A DNA stretch of 64,000 bases, taken from the NCBI GenBank assembly GCA_004352715.1, contig SCFE01000033.1, positions 1,319,996-1,383,995 of the forward strand, given 5' to 3'. The notes beneath the pieces were generated by a model. That model was not told the DNA's origin. It did no database searches and saw only the letters and a program-made list of their open reading frames with translations. The translations under genes and the position numbers were made by a program. Positions 62,901 to 63,148 of this stretch are shown piece by piece. The stretch's first letter is position 1; every line of letters begins with the position of its first letter. Origin of the DNA: Hofstenia miamia (Eukaryota > Xenacoelomorpha > Acoela).

Positions 62901-63148
62901 ATTTCATCGCAAACAGTGTCATCATCAAGCTTTTCACCGATGATTTCCATTCCCATTTGATCTACATTACTCACATGCTCGACGTTGATCGAGTCACTTT
63001 GGGGCGAGTCTTCAGCATGAGCAGTAATATTGGGCGTTGCAATATTGTCATCATCTATTTGACAAATGACTTCTGGATGAGCTGCCGCTGGGATACTCAG
63101 AAAACGCTTCCAACATTCTTTATTGATGTTTGCAGCTAACACAAAGGT
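9107..63148 (-). CDS. USP34: USP34-family ubiquitin C-terminal hydrolase (43 exons, 5' end outside window)
   Basis: This gene encodes a very large cysteine protease that removes ubiquitin from proteins. USP34 in vertebrates is linked to Wnt/axin signalling and DNA damage, and its fly ortholog is puffyeye; these roles are known for the family and not shown here. I traced 43 exons on the minus strand, each with consensus borders and matching codon phase. They follow the vertebrate USP34 order without rearrangement: helical repeats, a ubiquitin-like segment, the USP core with NLGATCY, a CSLC half zinc-ribbon, DSGHYY and FNDAEV boxes, then a long helical C-terminus ending in a KKRR-type basic cluster. 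Visible coding length is about 7.9 kb. The start codon and N-terminal several hundred residues lie beyond 64000. One exon is interrupted by the gap at 47245-48025. No frameshift or premature stop was found in the exons, so the gene looks functional. Confidence in the family is very high; single exon edges could shift by a few bases. Confidence 0.96.
9352..10506 (-). other. USP34 intron 42
   Basis: 1.2 kb AT-rich intron between the last two coding exons. I see no transposon borders, hairpins or coding stretch in it. Confidence 0.6.
10507..10642 (-). CDS. USP34: USP34 exon 42
   Basis: Encodes DLRALNLIMAAFSDKEIKVD, FNLLRKELTELHFLIKKQIT. It matches DLRALALLLSVHTPKQLNPALIPTLQELL. Ends with one base of a Gly codon. 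Confidence 0.92.
11811..12104 (-). CDS. C-terminal fragment of Helitron Pif1-like helicase
   Basis: The visible 97 residues begin NYRGEDVFIPRI and include FPVKLSFAMSINKSQGQSL, then CFSHGQLYVGCSRV, and end at a stop at 11811-11813. AMSINKSQGQSL and HGQLYVGCSRV correspond to helicase motifs V and VI of the RepHel protein that unwinds DNA during rolling-circle transposition. Motif VI usually reads YVALSRV; here GC replaces AL. The N-terminal side is lost in the N gap, so integrity cannot be judged. Confidence 0.85.
   Translation of the reverse strand, partial: NYRGEDVFIPRIPLIPSDTPFEFKRLQFPVKLSFAMSINKSQGQSLRVVGLNLLAPCFSHGQLYVGCSRVGSSKNLFICTPLKDHTENIVYQEALQN
12105..12457. other. Assembly gap (353 N)
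   Basis: Run of N inside the Helitron. The missing part should be the bulk of the Rep/helicase coding region, so the true gap may be much longer than 353 bases. Confidence 0.95.
12706..12831 (-). CDS. USP34: USP34 exon 41
   Basis: 42 codons, VLKIDHVTECIDEVVASVMA and KEEINKIAERLNG, matching VFSEANCANLISTLITNLIS and VEISKASASLNG. Phase 0 both ends. Confidence 0.9.
12832..13821 (-). other. Left part of USP34 intron 40
   Basis: AT-rich intron sequence with no recognisable element before the microsatellite. Confidence 0.5.
13822..14243. repeat. (TA)n microsatellite interrupted by N gap 13852-14185
   Basis: TA units border the gap on both sides, so the gap is probably unresolved microsatellite. 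It lies about 160 nt past the exon 40 donor. Confidence 0.9.
14407..14615 (-). CDS. USP34: USP34 exon 40
   Basis: Encodes CRVATEAIPLSLEWFARLLT, then KLCAMPCFVGYFDRVICKDR and LLLNNSKIYSFFTSYIPK. It matches VAYEGLPLHLALFPKLW...KLLCEDPVFAEYIKCILMDERTFLNNN. Confidence 0.95.
14616..15226 (-). other. USP34 intron 39
   Basis: 0.6 kb. Two related direct words, GAACCGCTTCCACCTATG (about 14838) and GACTCGCTTCCACTTATG (about 15083), suggest an old repeat fragment. Nothing else recognised. Confidence 0.4.
15227..15350 (-). CDS. USP34: USP34 exon 39
   Basis: Encodes GVDVEYDENLYNYYSLYHNF, VEFTCRFAFNRGCVTDDLLQ F, matching DDVYDRMLLDYFFSYHQFIHLLCRVAINC. Ends with one base of a codon. Confidence 0.93.
15395..15525 (-). 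CDS. USP34: USP34 exon 38
   Basis: Encodes NLGPFFPRRTSMITNLRSDK, QSNFQMFLHPSVLESQR, aligning with SLGPYFPCRENIKLIGGKSN and LNMCLLPTMVE. Followed by a 44-nt intron. Confidence 0.92.
15664..16506. repeat. (TA)n microsatellite with N gap 15695-16496
   Basis: TA units on both sides of an 802-base N run, in the intron between exons 37 and 38. Unresolved microsatellite is the likely content, but other sequence could be hidden. Confidence 0.85.
16567..16776 (-). CDS. USP34: USP34 exon 37
   Basis: Encodes EVSKLWPSHVKTSELLISLL, NSYVSNDLRTSVILCLKEIL, CVFPTKFIRVVIPFLL. It matches LLTLLNSYSPPELRNACIDVLKEL and HDFLHTLVPFLQ. Confidence 0.95.
18522..19320. repeat. Pair of ~120-bp direct repeats
   Basis: Positions 18522-18650 and 19203-19320 share GACATTTAAACTG and TTAAACGATAG and also ACTAATTTGAATAAA in the same order, about 680 bp apart. 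Between them is a GGATCCGAA-rich stretch (18690-18810). These may be long terminal or sub-terminal repeats of an old element, but no TG...CA ends were found. Confidence 0.45.
19847..20293 (+). pseudogene. Internally deleted piggyBac transposase
   Basis: One frame runs from 19847 to a TAG at 20291-20293 with a single in-frame TGA at 20135-20137. It begins with the N-terminal DGTEW box (SLRARDGTEWTIIEN), jumps straight to the segment that normally follows the catalytic domain (FFNILDIAGVNAWVLYKKQ), and ends in a cysteine-rich C-terminus (CGKCQAVTCSLFSC). The DDE catalytic core is absent without loss of frame. This fits a non-autonomous deletion copy. Confidence 0.75.
20610..21240 (+). pseudogene. 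Ty3/gypsy-like integrase C-terminal fragment
   Basis: Broken frames read FAEKFRINIRTSSSQQANSA (end of the integrase core, cf. TSS..PQ.NG.AE), then KQYYKQKTEALAPLKIGDSV R and KCKQPRSYIVKTN..TLRRN, and finally RRPPTRYG near 21170. This order is typical for the end of pol in gypsy-class LTR retrotransposons. Stops and frameshifts show it is dead. Confidence 0.7.
21214..21360 (+). mobile_element. Polypurine tract and likely 3' LTR of the gypsy fragment
   Basis: An AAAAAGGAGAGA tract is followed directly by TGTCATGATCG, which is where a 3' LTR would be expected to start. A TGTACA near 21353 could be its end, which would make a very short or truncated LTR. No 5' LTR copy was seen in the window. 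Confidence 0.4.
21838..24546 (+). mobile_element. piggyBac-family transposon, decayed
   Basis: Bounded by TTAA at 21838-21841 and 24543-24546, the piggyBac target site. Both ends carry the word ACATCCACGTCGGTGCCTCA and AGAGGCACC, inverted relative to each other, and each contains the near-palindrome GGTGCCTCAGAGGCACC. The left end has an extra, diverged copy of the terminal word (CTCACGCATATCCGCTCG) before it. The 2.7 kb length is inflated by two n-joined duplications (at 23232 and 24262); the original was probably about 2.2 kb. Confidence 0.85.
22117..24110 (+). pseudogene. piggyBac transposase, frameshifted
   Basis: Starts MDLSDSDSNEYWSGDDDV, an acidic N-terminus, with PDGTQWF following. 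After a frameshift come MSRNKFQFIHSVLHFDDYET and THATVDKKFF (first catalytic Asp), then YGIKMYLICDSDNQYVF and GCGVVCDRFFSDYLLV (second Asp). The third site, normally GVD, reads KPGVNML, so the catalytic Asp is Asn. After more shifts it continues RVFDQILNIVAYNAWIVF and a cysteine-rich end (CHICHPAHRL..., CNLCGLSVCC). It has several frameshifts and a duplicated block at the n, so it is inactive. Confidence 0.85.
24690..24732. repeat. (TA)n microsatellite
   Basis: About 21 AT units in intron 36. Confidence 0.95.
24802..24848. repeat. Perfect 13-bp-arm hairpin near exon 36 donor
   Basis: TATCATACCATTA ... TAATGGTATGATA with a 21-nt loop, about 45 nt after the donor of exon 36, which opens the 8.1 kb intron. 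It may be a MITE end or may fold in the pre-mRNA. Confidence 0.6.
24893..25104 (-). CDS. USP34: USP34 exon 36
   Basis: Encodes AFKLLLETPSDKQLLIESKG, LNLVTEALVTVYEMHIT, CNVITDLHEIIKLLADLL and TYRKSSEVTNL, matching SAFRILLESDEDRLLVVFNRG...VTGDLVELLSIFL. An internal acceptor at 25104 is used; the open frame continues upstream only as intron. Its donor opens the 8.1 kb transposon-filled intron. Confidence 0.94.
25589..25743 (-). CDS. USP34: USP34 exon 35
   Basis: Encodes AAQELFEIVKTIFNQRSAMT and FKANMIQKYAKTLERIHWTP, matching VEELFNLMQLFIAQRPDM and IKQFKKTTISCYLRCLDGRSCWT. It ends in the middle of an Ile codon. Confidence 0.94.
26230..26407 (-). CDS. USP34: USP34 exon 34
   Basis: Encodes VNHEERDLVNYNNVCLPYFF, GILRLCCKHSPSFSSQLSQH and ENLVWALSHISPYHSKYQQ. 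It matches FNRGMLPAYYGILRLCCEQSP and WAFKNLTPHASQYPG. No in-frame ATG, so it is easy to miss. Confidence 0.96.
26640..27050. mobile_element. GGCGCTAAGTA-terminal element, copy A
   Basis: Left end TATATTTGGCGCTAAGTATA (about 26647) and right end TACTTAGCGCCAGATATA (about 27014) are inverted repeats. A further internal TATATTTGGCGCTAAG lies near 26809. No coding capacity. A second, larger copy lies at 35358-35985. Confidence 0.55.
27061..27477 (+). mobile_element. Non-autonomous Helitron
   Basis: After a TATATA-rich 5' end comes CAAATGTGTGTGTTTGTCCG, a leader common to short Helitrons in animals. The 3' end is a hairpin-forming CCCGAGCGAAGCAAGGG followed within ten bases by CTAG at 27474-27477. 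About 0.4 kb, no coding capacity. (TA)n tracts flank it on both sides (27061-27094, 27480-27522). The exact 5' terminus is blurred by the TA repeat. Confidence 0.7.
27480..27522. repeat. (TA)n microsatellite
   Basis: About 21 TA units directly after the Helitron end. Confidence 0.95.
27669..28692. other. Assembly gap of exactly 1000 N, (TA)n on right side
   Basis: The round length (27669-28668) suggests an arbitrary gap size. TA repeat follows to 28692. It lies between exons 33 and 34, whose junction phases already match, so no exon is required inside. Confidence 0.85.
28862..29052 (-). CDS. USP34: USP34 exon 33
   Basis: Encodes FTEYMPDLWKIFHPHFSEPK, then QNKQALLMFWYAVCSDCPEN and IAYNYI. 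Matches DLWNLFQPKLSEP and NKQALLSFWYNVCADCPEN almost residue for residue. Confidence 0.97.
29371..29505 (-). CDS. USP34: USP34 exon 32
   Basis: 45 codons, IYVHLLKLLKSAEAFADQTA and LSPYFIALTNCVISKAEKLM, matching TKLVPYFSFMTYCLISKTEKLM. Confidence 0.96.
29748..29772. repeat. (TA)n microsatellite next to exon 31 donor
   Basis: TA repeat starting about 14 nt downstream (in gene direction) of the exon 31 splice donor. Confidence 0.9.
29787..29930 (-). CDS. USP34: USP34 exon 31
   Basis: 48 codons, VRFDAAFLLISLVPNHEFRS and FHIPLEIPNMSAQHLIILHH. It matches VRTSAAYLLVSLIPSNSFRQ and the following LHIPTRDLP segment. A (TA)n tract begins about 15 nt after the donor. The upstream intron contains the Tc1 copy. 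Confidence 0.95.
30047..31053 (-). pseudogene. Tc1-like DD34E transposase, decayed
   Basis: On the minus strand, a helix-turn-helix start (IIGLPESTFYLKMKQLREKG) leads to WFITDESVFQLYRN (first Asp), KFRPKLIVWGLYLH, a QDGETPHSS box (second Asp) and NSADLSPIENVW (Glu), then a stop at 30047-30049. Exactly 34 residues separate the second Asp and the Glu, the Tc1 signature. Two single-base frameshifts (near 30447 and 30345) and one in-frame TAG (in EFF*ANF, near 30293) inactivate it. Full length is about 335 codons. I could not find convincing terminal inverted repeats. It lies in the intron between exons 30 and 31. Confidence 0.88.
31054..31843 (-). other. Intron sequence between Tc1 copy and exon 30
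   Basis: Contains an unassigned plus-strand open frame (31494-31703) with several GACGTC and GACGTCA words. No family recognised; probably repeat-derived. Confidence 0.35.
31844..31981 (-). CDS. USP34: USP34 exon 30
   Basis: 46 codons, LLERCPRGMLFYLTQCTNTS KLIHTWALDNLWIW read continuously, ending EHQNYQ. Matches LDWLAVQTPRNKLAHSWVLQNMENWVERFLLAHNY. Confidence 0.95.
32098..32352 (-). CDS. USP34: USP34 exon 29
   Basis: 85 codons, NFDFMKIAIEEEINLSSICS to FSEYILNQAES. It matches the RQTCNLIFSLCRYN...NPFFKLLTMLMEF...FASYIL stretch. Confidence 0.95.
32898..33223 (-). CDS. USP34: USP34 exon 28, with Ser/acidic tract
   Basis: Encodes EGSIAILVSFFLSVKTQS, a run of ten Ser followed by DEDD, then EDKFLKPAAFDSLVGFLQTL. 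Vertebrate USP34 has an acidic EEE tract at the same position (between HFYMGTKG and EEKYRPAALEKMIALV), so the low-complexity spacer is conserved in kind but differs in composition. Confidence 0.95.
33224..34294 (-). other. USP34 intron 27
   Basis: 1.1 kb. A plus-strand frame at 33714-33911 (ADQPIPNLLLHVNRMIASQL) looks partly protein-like but has no ATG in context and no recognised family. Nothing else seen. Confidence 0.35.
34295..34467 (-). CDS. USP34: USP34 exon 27
   Basis: Encodes TSWQDWTNSGLKDLCRRLLS, FASLRQMRYHLLNLSEYF and MLFNSIALMGRNESLLLIS. It aligns with HSKHLTEYFAFLYEFAKMGEEESQFLLSL. A plus-strand open frame over the same bases (34300-34491) is its shadow. Phase matches exons 26 and 28, so no exon is needed in the N gap at 34935-35355. 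Confidence 0.93.
34903..35355. repeat. (TA)n microsatellite running into N gap 34935-35355
   Basis: TA repeat at 34903-34933 followed by 421 N. Phase continuity between exons 26 and 27 shows no coding exon is missing here. Confidence 0.9.
35356..36009. mobile_element. GGCGCTAAGTA-terminal element, copy B
   Basis: The left end TTTATACGGGCGCTAAGTAC (about 35361) and right end TACTTAGCGCCCGTATAAAT (about 35957) are inverted repeats of about 20 bp, flanked by TA repeat on the right and the gap on the left. Inside are three more GCGCCCG words and a single n at 35713. Noncoding, about 0.6 kb. The right TA tract is 35979-36009. Confidence 0.6.
36325..36560. repeat. Copy 2 of dispersed 'GGTCCCAGTCC-like' repeat
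   Basis: AGTCCATCCTAGTCCAGTAC, TTTAGTCTCAGTCCATTGAG and a GGTTCCGCAGAACCCTAA end. The starting AGGGTTTC and the ending GAACCCT look like a short terminal inverted repeat. Confidence 0.45.
36899..37032 (-). CDS. USP34: USP34 exon 26
   Basis: Encodes WFIRTLSASNWWLSQILIKC, then SISNIRQIFVQLIRHVLKRL and RDFM. It lacks any ATG near its start and is not obvious as an open frame, but it matches WFLDRMADDDWWPMQILIKC and the following helix closely. Confidence 0.95.
37033..37998 (-). other. USP34 intron 25
   Basis: About 1 kb of AT-rich sequence with no recognised element. Confidence 0.5.
37999..38112 (-). CDS. USP34: USP34 exon 25
   Basis: 38 codons, LSTTFVLETLIHSKDTSSLH to NLFDKSQRACE, matching LSTSFVLETFIHSKEKPTML. 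The acceptor six bases upstream of the alternative (TTTTAG) gives the conserved LST start. Confidence 0.97.
38772..39029 (-). CDS. USP34: USP34 exon 24, end of USP core
   Basis: Opens SHSAYMLFYERTVDLV, the last beta strand of the USP fold, and continues DNRLLQHNKTIFDNLYFEF and CKSIPRALPDDKAADL, matching the helical region right after the catalytic core. Confidence 0.97.
39113..39354. mobile_element. hAT-type MITE with perfect 8-bp target duplication
   Basis: Terminal inverted repeats CAGGGGCGTACCCAGGA and, from the right end, CAGTGGCGTACCCAGGG. They are flanked by ATACAGAA on both sides (39105-39112 and 39355-39362). The 8-bp duplication and CAG-type ends identify a hAT-superfamily non-autonomous element of 242 bp. 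The exact duplication suggests a fairly recent insertion into the intron between exons 23 and 24. Confidence 0.9.
39397..39529 (-). CDS. USP34: USP34 exon 23, FNDAEV box
   Basis: Encodes FMFNDAEVKVFDPERIPYEC and YGGQQISKTYNHATDKYTDY. The N-D pair in FNDAEV supplies the third catalytic residue of the USP triad. YECYGG.....TYD matches USP34 specifically. Confidence 0.97.
39881..40004 (-). CDS. USP34: USP34 exon 22, catalytic His box
   Basis: Encodes STLYDLIGVTVHTGAADSGH and YYCFIRDRSCPHKDQW. The catalytic histidine of the GHYY box is at 39928-39930. The Trp codon is split across the junction with exon 23, as expected for KW(Y/F)xFND. Confidence 0.98.
40393..40577 (-). CDS. USP34: USP34 exon 21, USP core
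   Basis: Encodes ASFKKLPRILCINTMRYKFN, METMMREKVNTHFSFP and LDMSRYTEAYLIG, matching the KKLPRIL..NTMRY.FNM..MMKEKVNTHFSFP palm/fingers segment of USP34. Ends SSSISG with one base left over. Confidence 0.98.
40578..40617 (-). other. 40-nt USP34 intron
   Basis: GTGTGT donor and TTCCTTAG acceptor, splitting an Arg codon between exons 20 and 21. At 40 nt it is near the lower limit of animal introns. Similar sizes occur at 49031-49072 (42 nt) and 15351-15394 (44 nt). Confidence 0.9.
40618..40736 (-). CDS. USP34: USP34 exon 20, USP core zinc-ribbon half
   Basis: Encodes VADLKDLYESLDDF, LLEGDNMYTCSLCQKKVKAE. The CSLC pair corresponds to one half of the zinc ribbon in the USP fingers subdomain. The exon ends inside an Arg codon and is followed by a 40-nt intron, the shortest in the gene. 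Confidence 0.97.
41395..41434. repeat. (TA)n microsatellite
   Basis: Twenty TA units about 46 nt after the exon 19 donor in gene direction. Confidence 0.95.
41481..41738 (-). CDS. USP34: USP34 exon 19, USP core
   Basis: Encodes DSELKAYNPKSFCRSYIMDN, QPLNTGDQKDMTEFFNDLIG, and VISQDCNHVSKNVEAFYTIR CQ in sequence. The QPLNTG.QKDMTEFF block is the USP QQDAxEF box and is almost identical to vertebrate USP34. Confidence 0.98.
42780..42965. repeat. Copy 3 of dispersed 'GGTCCCAGTCC-like' repeat
   Basis: GATTCTGAGGGATCAGAATT, TTGGTCCCAAGTCCATTTAG and TCTGGTCCCACGG phrases shared with the copies at 5780, 36325 and 44385. Confidence 0.45.
44385..44500. repeat. Copy 4 of dispersed 'GGTCCCAGTCC-like' repeat
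   Basis: GCCTGGTCCCAGTCAATG, TTAGTCCCAATCC and GGTACTCCAGAATCCTAAG phrases. Shorter than the other copies. Confidence 0.45.
44617..44846 (-). CDS. USP34: USP34 exon 18, catalytic Cys box of USP core
   Basis: Encodes DIRTSVGWNYWPQDD, then GYVGLVNLGATCYMAAAV with the catalytic cysteine at 44752-44754, and EARAVIFSAS and VLHELQKMFAYLQ. This is the Cys box of the peptidase C19 family; the flanking WNYWP and ELQKMF.YL motifs are specific to USP34. The acceptor at 44846, not the one farther upstream, keeps phase with exon 17. Confidence 0.98.
44847..46560 (-). other. USP34 intron 17, 1.7 kb
   Basis: Includes a diverged copy (about 45330-45440) of the repeat seen at 8560-8720 and a 13-base poly(C) run near 46081. 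A minus frame at 45600-45800 is not recognised. Confidence 0.45.
46561..46890 (-). CDS. USP34: USP34 exon 17
   Basis: The longest exon at 330 nt. It encodes SLRYAIDSLPQTGDENVALT, GLLTICCMAIKINFPY, GRDFLNLLFNCIF and RKAAYNLILEGVMGCYANY, matching GLTGLLRLATSVVKHKPPF and AAAYDLLVEMVKGSVENY. Starts with two bases completing a codon from the hidden exon. Confidence 0.95.
46947..46985. repeat. (TA)n microsatellite
   Basis: About 19 TA units in the intron between exons 16 and 17. Confidence 0.95.
47245..48025. other. Assembly gap (781 N) hiding USP34 coding sequence
   Basis: Cuts exon 16 at its right side. Compared with vertebrate USP34, roughly 100 residues between LTLLIPE and the AIDS/CIRS segment are not visible anywhere in the flanks, so they should lie inside this gap. 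Confidence 0.85.
48026..48123 (-). CDS. USP34: USP34 exon 16 (partial, runs into N gap)
   Basis: Starts after a TTTTAG acceptor and reads VWFSYDLTAYLLLATNEN, then FSHLITQMLILTPY, before the N run. It aligns with MWLLVSWAHCC...WLKKLTLLIPE of USP34. The remainder of this exon, and possibly another exon, is hidden in the gap. Phase arithmetic requires the hidden coding length to leave remainder 2 on division by 3. Confidence 0.85.
48371..48717. mobile_element. Possible hAT-type MITE
   Basis: Left TAGGGCCCTGCG and right (reverse complement) TAGGCCCCTGCT form short inverted ends. The inside is rich in CGAACTCGACT-like words. An 8-bp duplication is only approximate, so this is tentative. Confidence 0.4.
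48806..49030 (-). CDS. USP34: USP34 exon 15
   Basis: 75 codons, QDDVFPENTTASDSQT to RTQIITHVFRLLE. It corresponds to the less conserved helical stretch after LLKLICQF. Support comes from clean GT/AG borders, phase 0 at both ends and its place between exons 14 and 16. Confidence 0.88.
49073..49316 (-). CDS. USP34: USP34 exon 14
   Basis: Encodes SHSSLSEQPLLAASVAREWK, RKFVETRGLEYLIDAL and WKQECVSSILRLLVIF, matching W..KFVAAGGLQQLLEIF and LDCLACLLKLICQF. It is followed by a 42-nt intron. Confidence 0.95.
49431..49969 (-). mobile_element. Mariner-class remnant with terminal repeats
   Basis: Left AGGGGTGTCCGAAAAATAAT and right (reverse complement) GAGGGGTGCCCGAAAAAATG match, with TA on both flanks (49429-49430, 49970-49971). 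Inside, the minus strand retains a transposase C-terminal trace: YQKLK.DNCDWLQNYLQACI. At 539 bp it is an internally deleted copy, in the intron between exons 13 and 14. Confidence 0.8.
50570..50724 (-). CDS. USP34: USP34 exon 13
   Basis: Encodes ESLSVGEGDNLDWKSMLDTG, then NIFRMLYSLQIVESIANIS and a Ser-rich end. It matches NWKELLKIKSAHKLLYALEIIEAL. Ends with two bases of an Arg codon. Confidence 0.94.
50725..52041 (-). other. USP34 intron 12
   Basis: 1.3 kb. A GGTCCATATATGGAC palindromic word near 50832 is the only notable feature. A minus frame at 51559-51798 is not recognised. Confidence 0.4.
52042..52143 (-). CDS. USP34: USP34 exon 12
   Basis: 34 codons encoding IYQRIECLSRQVWELLMLLP and TYPPIKDKFEILTR. 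The SRQVWELLMLLPT block is nearly identical to the vertebrate SRRVWELLMLLPT. This short exon has no start codon of its own. Confidence 0.96.
52470..52900. repeat. GCGGTGGTTAGCGGT direct-repeat region
   Basis: TTGCGGTGGTTAGCGGT occurs near 52480 and again near 52845, each followed within about 40 nt by a further TGCGGTGG word, with CCGCGGTAAAT between. Probably a decayed repeat in intron 11; class unknown. Confidence 0.4.
53156..53445 (-). CDS. USP34: USP34 exon 11, rest of ubiquitin-like segment
   Basis: Encodes YRYRLFCNGKELGGDCNAKS, LKDCGIRDESTVHF, then FPLIILLEETYFDKLLKLL. The order basic strand, GxEL turn, xxLxxxGIxDxxxVxF is typical of a ubiquitin-like fold and matches USP34 (ISSGHELTTD...LGFKDMQMVFVSL). 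Confidence 0.94.
53669..53789 (-). CDS. USP34: USP34 exon 10, start of ubiquitin-like segment
   Basis: Encodes TIFTLPATDTLSELRAEIAT and WFSPKKQQHDQVPDDSDIHP. It corresponds to TIEMYPSDQVADLRAEVTHWY of USP34, the beginning of the ubiquitin-like fold. The exon is short and ends after one base of a Tyr codon. Confidence 0.93.
54122..54322 (-). CDS. USP34: USP34 exon 9
   Basis: 67 codons. It encodes NMDTSLISLERVMSLLVLHV, then RCWSTFAYHLRLWGLNG, and ends QCESAR, matching LMVIERGLLML...RFAYHLRQWQIEG. Phase 0 both ends. Confidence 0.95.
54571..54609. repeat. (TA)n microsatellite next to exon 8 donor
   Basis: About 19 TA units ending some 33 nt from the exon 8 splice donor. Confidence 0.95.
54643..54822 (-). 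CDS. USP34: USP34 exon 8
   Basis: 60 codons, KIGLDQFWKIAFTNNRV to LSLQLTNED, matching the GMDQFWGIAL...INSYYING segment. The (TA)n tract at 54571-54609 lies only about 30 nt past its donor site. Confidence 0.95.
55260..55540 (-). CDS. USP34: USP34 exon 7
   Basis: Encodes TLSDTQLNILWDRLVSNDEH through SPYSKQV, matching the LSLEQVDILWHCLVEDSE block and the helices after it. The upstream open frame (starting at MFLTIVLKL) is intron read-through. The acceptor at 55540 makes the exon 6-7 junction match the family and keeps the phase. The preceding intron carries the mariner element. Confidence 0.94.
55753..56987 (+). mobile_element. Complete mariner element, inactive
   Basis: Ends CAGGGTGGACCAAAATAATC and (reverse complement of the right end) CAGGGAGGTTCAAGCTGATC, both continuing into the shared TGACACATTTATAGGCTT, so the inverted repeats exceed 50 bp. 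TA flanks both sides (55751-55752, 56988-56989). Total length 1,235 bp, normal for mariner. It lies in the intron between exons 6 and 7, in the opposite orientation to USP34. Confidence 0.93.
55880..56860 (+). pseudogene. Mariner transposase, decayed
   Basis: Recognisable in order: FYKNNQSITAKQRPFHLHF (N-terminal helix-turn-helix), ESPGRPRYARTLTSIEAV, NRDFENRKLLCMYM, VVFSDQSHFNFCGS (first Asp), WFHQDETTAHTYRRSVEILK (second Asp) and NPYDCFVWGYLN (third Asp). It has a stop after VEILK, others near the end, and frame breaks before 56113. Compared with related transposases the WPxRSPDL stretch before the third Asp seems to be deleted. Confidence 0.9.
57300..57544 (+). pseudogene. Unassigned coding-like fragment
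   Basis: An ATG-started frame (57341-57544) reads NVKQNWVAKYCELGEWHAIP, TEIQGMNIDIRGMISKDG, then DLIKFYLEEHLNKF. Amino-acid use is protein-like. I do not recognise the family. It sits in a USP34 intron on the opposite strand just after the mariner, so a decayed mobile-element gene or a small nested gene are both possible. Confidence 0.25.
58068..58183. repeat. Nested palindrome (cruciform-forming)
   Basis: Arms 58071-58114 and 58134-58180 are inverted copies: TTAACATAGTAAG, CCAGAGT and CTGGTCGATC are shared with about six mismatches. Each arm also contains its own near-palindrome, ATCGACCAGAGTACTGGTCG. It looks like the inverted tip of a foldback or hAT-like MITE. Confidence 0.65.
58782..58993 (-). 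CDS. USP34: USP34 exon 6
   Basis: Encodes SVHISFFLIQKIISKANWIT and then KWAEEEKQLTQVFFKNF, and ends SPATF. It matches the SVVISLRLLPKLF...HWITMWAEKEL segment. I first placed the acceptor at 58962, but using the upstream acceptor at 58993 adds the conserved SVHIS start and restores the phase with exon 5. Confidence 0.92.
59097..59227 (-). CDS. USP34: USP34 exon 5
   Basis: Encodes KELSTEMQECLESVLYDIIE and ends SLMDTLLDNVAGNR, matching the EAEKLL...FIEGCLENLGNNR helix pair of USP34. It ends with two bases of the Arg codon that the next exon completes. Confidence 0.92.
59674..59940. repeat. (TA)n / ATGCGCGTATA tract with N gap 59732-59884
   Basis: The 30-base string containing TATGCGTGTATATATATATG and CGCGTATATA occurs immediately before the gap (59702-59731) and immediately after it (59885-59914). 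The two contig ends probably overlap, so the 153 N may represent no missing sequence. Confidence 0.85.
60348..60523 (-). CDS. USP34: USP34 exon 4
   Basis: Encodes DVIHFSNVLPNTSLFQ through LLSPGNYLLWDIVIGDKF. The NYLLWDIV block matches the NTLLWDIV block of USP34, the first strongly conserved element visible in this window. Phase 0 end joins exon 5. Confidence 0.9.
60685..60776 (-). CDS. USP34: USP34 exon 3, serine-rich linker
   Basis: Encodes KIRDTKTLSLPQSSSSSSKH and then SSKNLCDFTE. The short length and three possible frames make this hard to see alone. The chosen frame is the only one that joins exons 2 and 4 in phase, and its Ser run plus KN..DF motif resembles the vertebrate protein at this place. 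Confidence 0.72.
61408..61547 (-). CDS. USP34: USP34 exon 2, acidic linker
   Basis: Encodes NACKKNFIEDYQMEESLGN followed by a TDEDDDEE acidic run and GVQTDTDDLMR. It begins in phase 0 and ends with two bases of an Arg codon completed by exon 3. It lies in the disordered acidic region of the family, so sequence similarity is weak. Confidence 0.75.
61548..62890 (-). other. USP34 intron 1 (of those visible), with coding-like plus-strand stretch
   Basis: 1.3 kb. A plus-strand frame at 62435-62680 (TTG start) reads IVIFCFGESIQHHRYSEYKW and FKNAHWDSNVGNVRKMPIKV. It is protein-like but unrecognised and without ATG, so it may be a decayed mobile-element gene. Confidence 0.35.
62891..63148 (-). CDS. 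USP34: USP34 exon 1 (first visible)
   Basis: 86 codons, phase 0 at both ends, reading TFVLAANINKECWKRF and then an acidic, low-complexity stretch ending DEMMCK. The first part resembles the ALAAKAQ-type segment of USP34 that precedes its acidic linker. The rest is poorly conserved, so this exon rests mostly on its splice sites and its phase match to the next exon. Confidence 0.75.
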
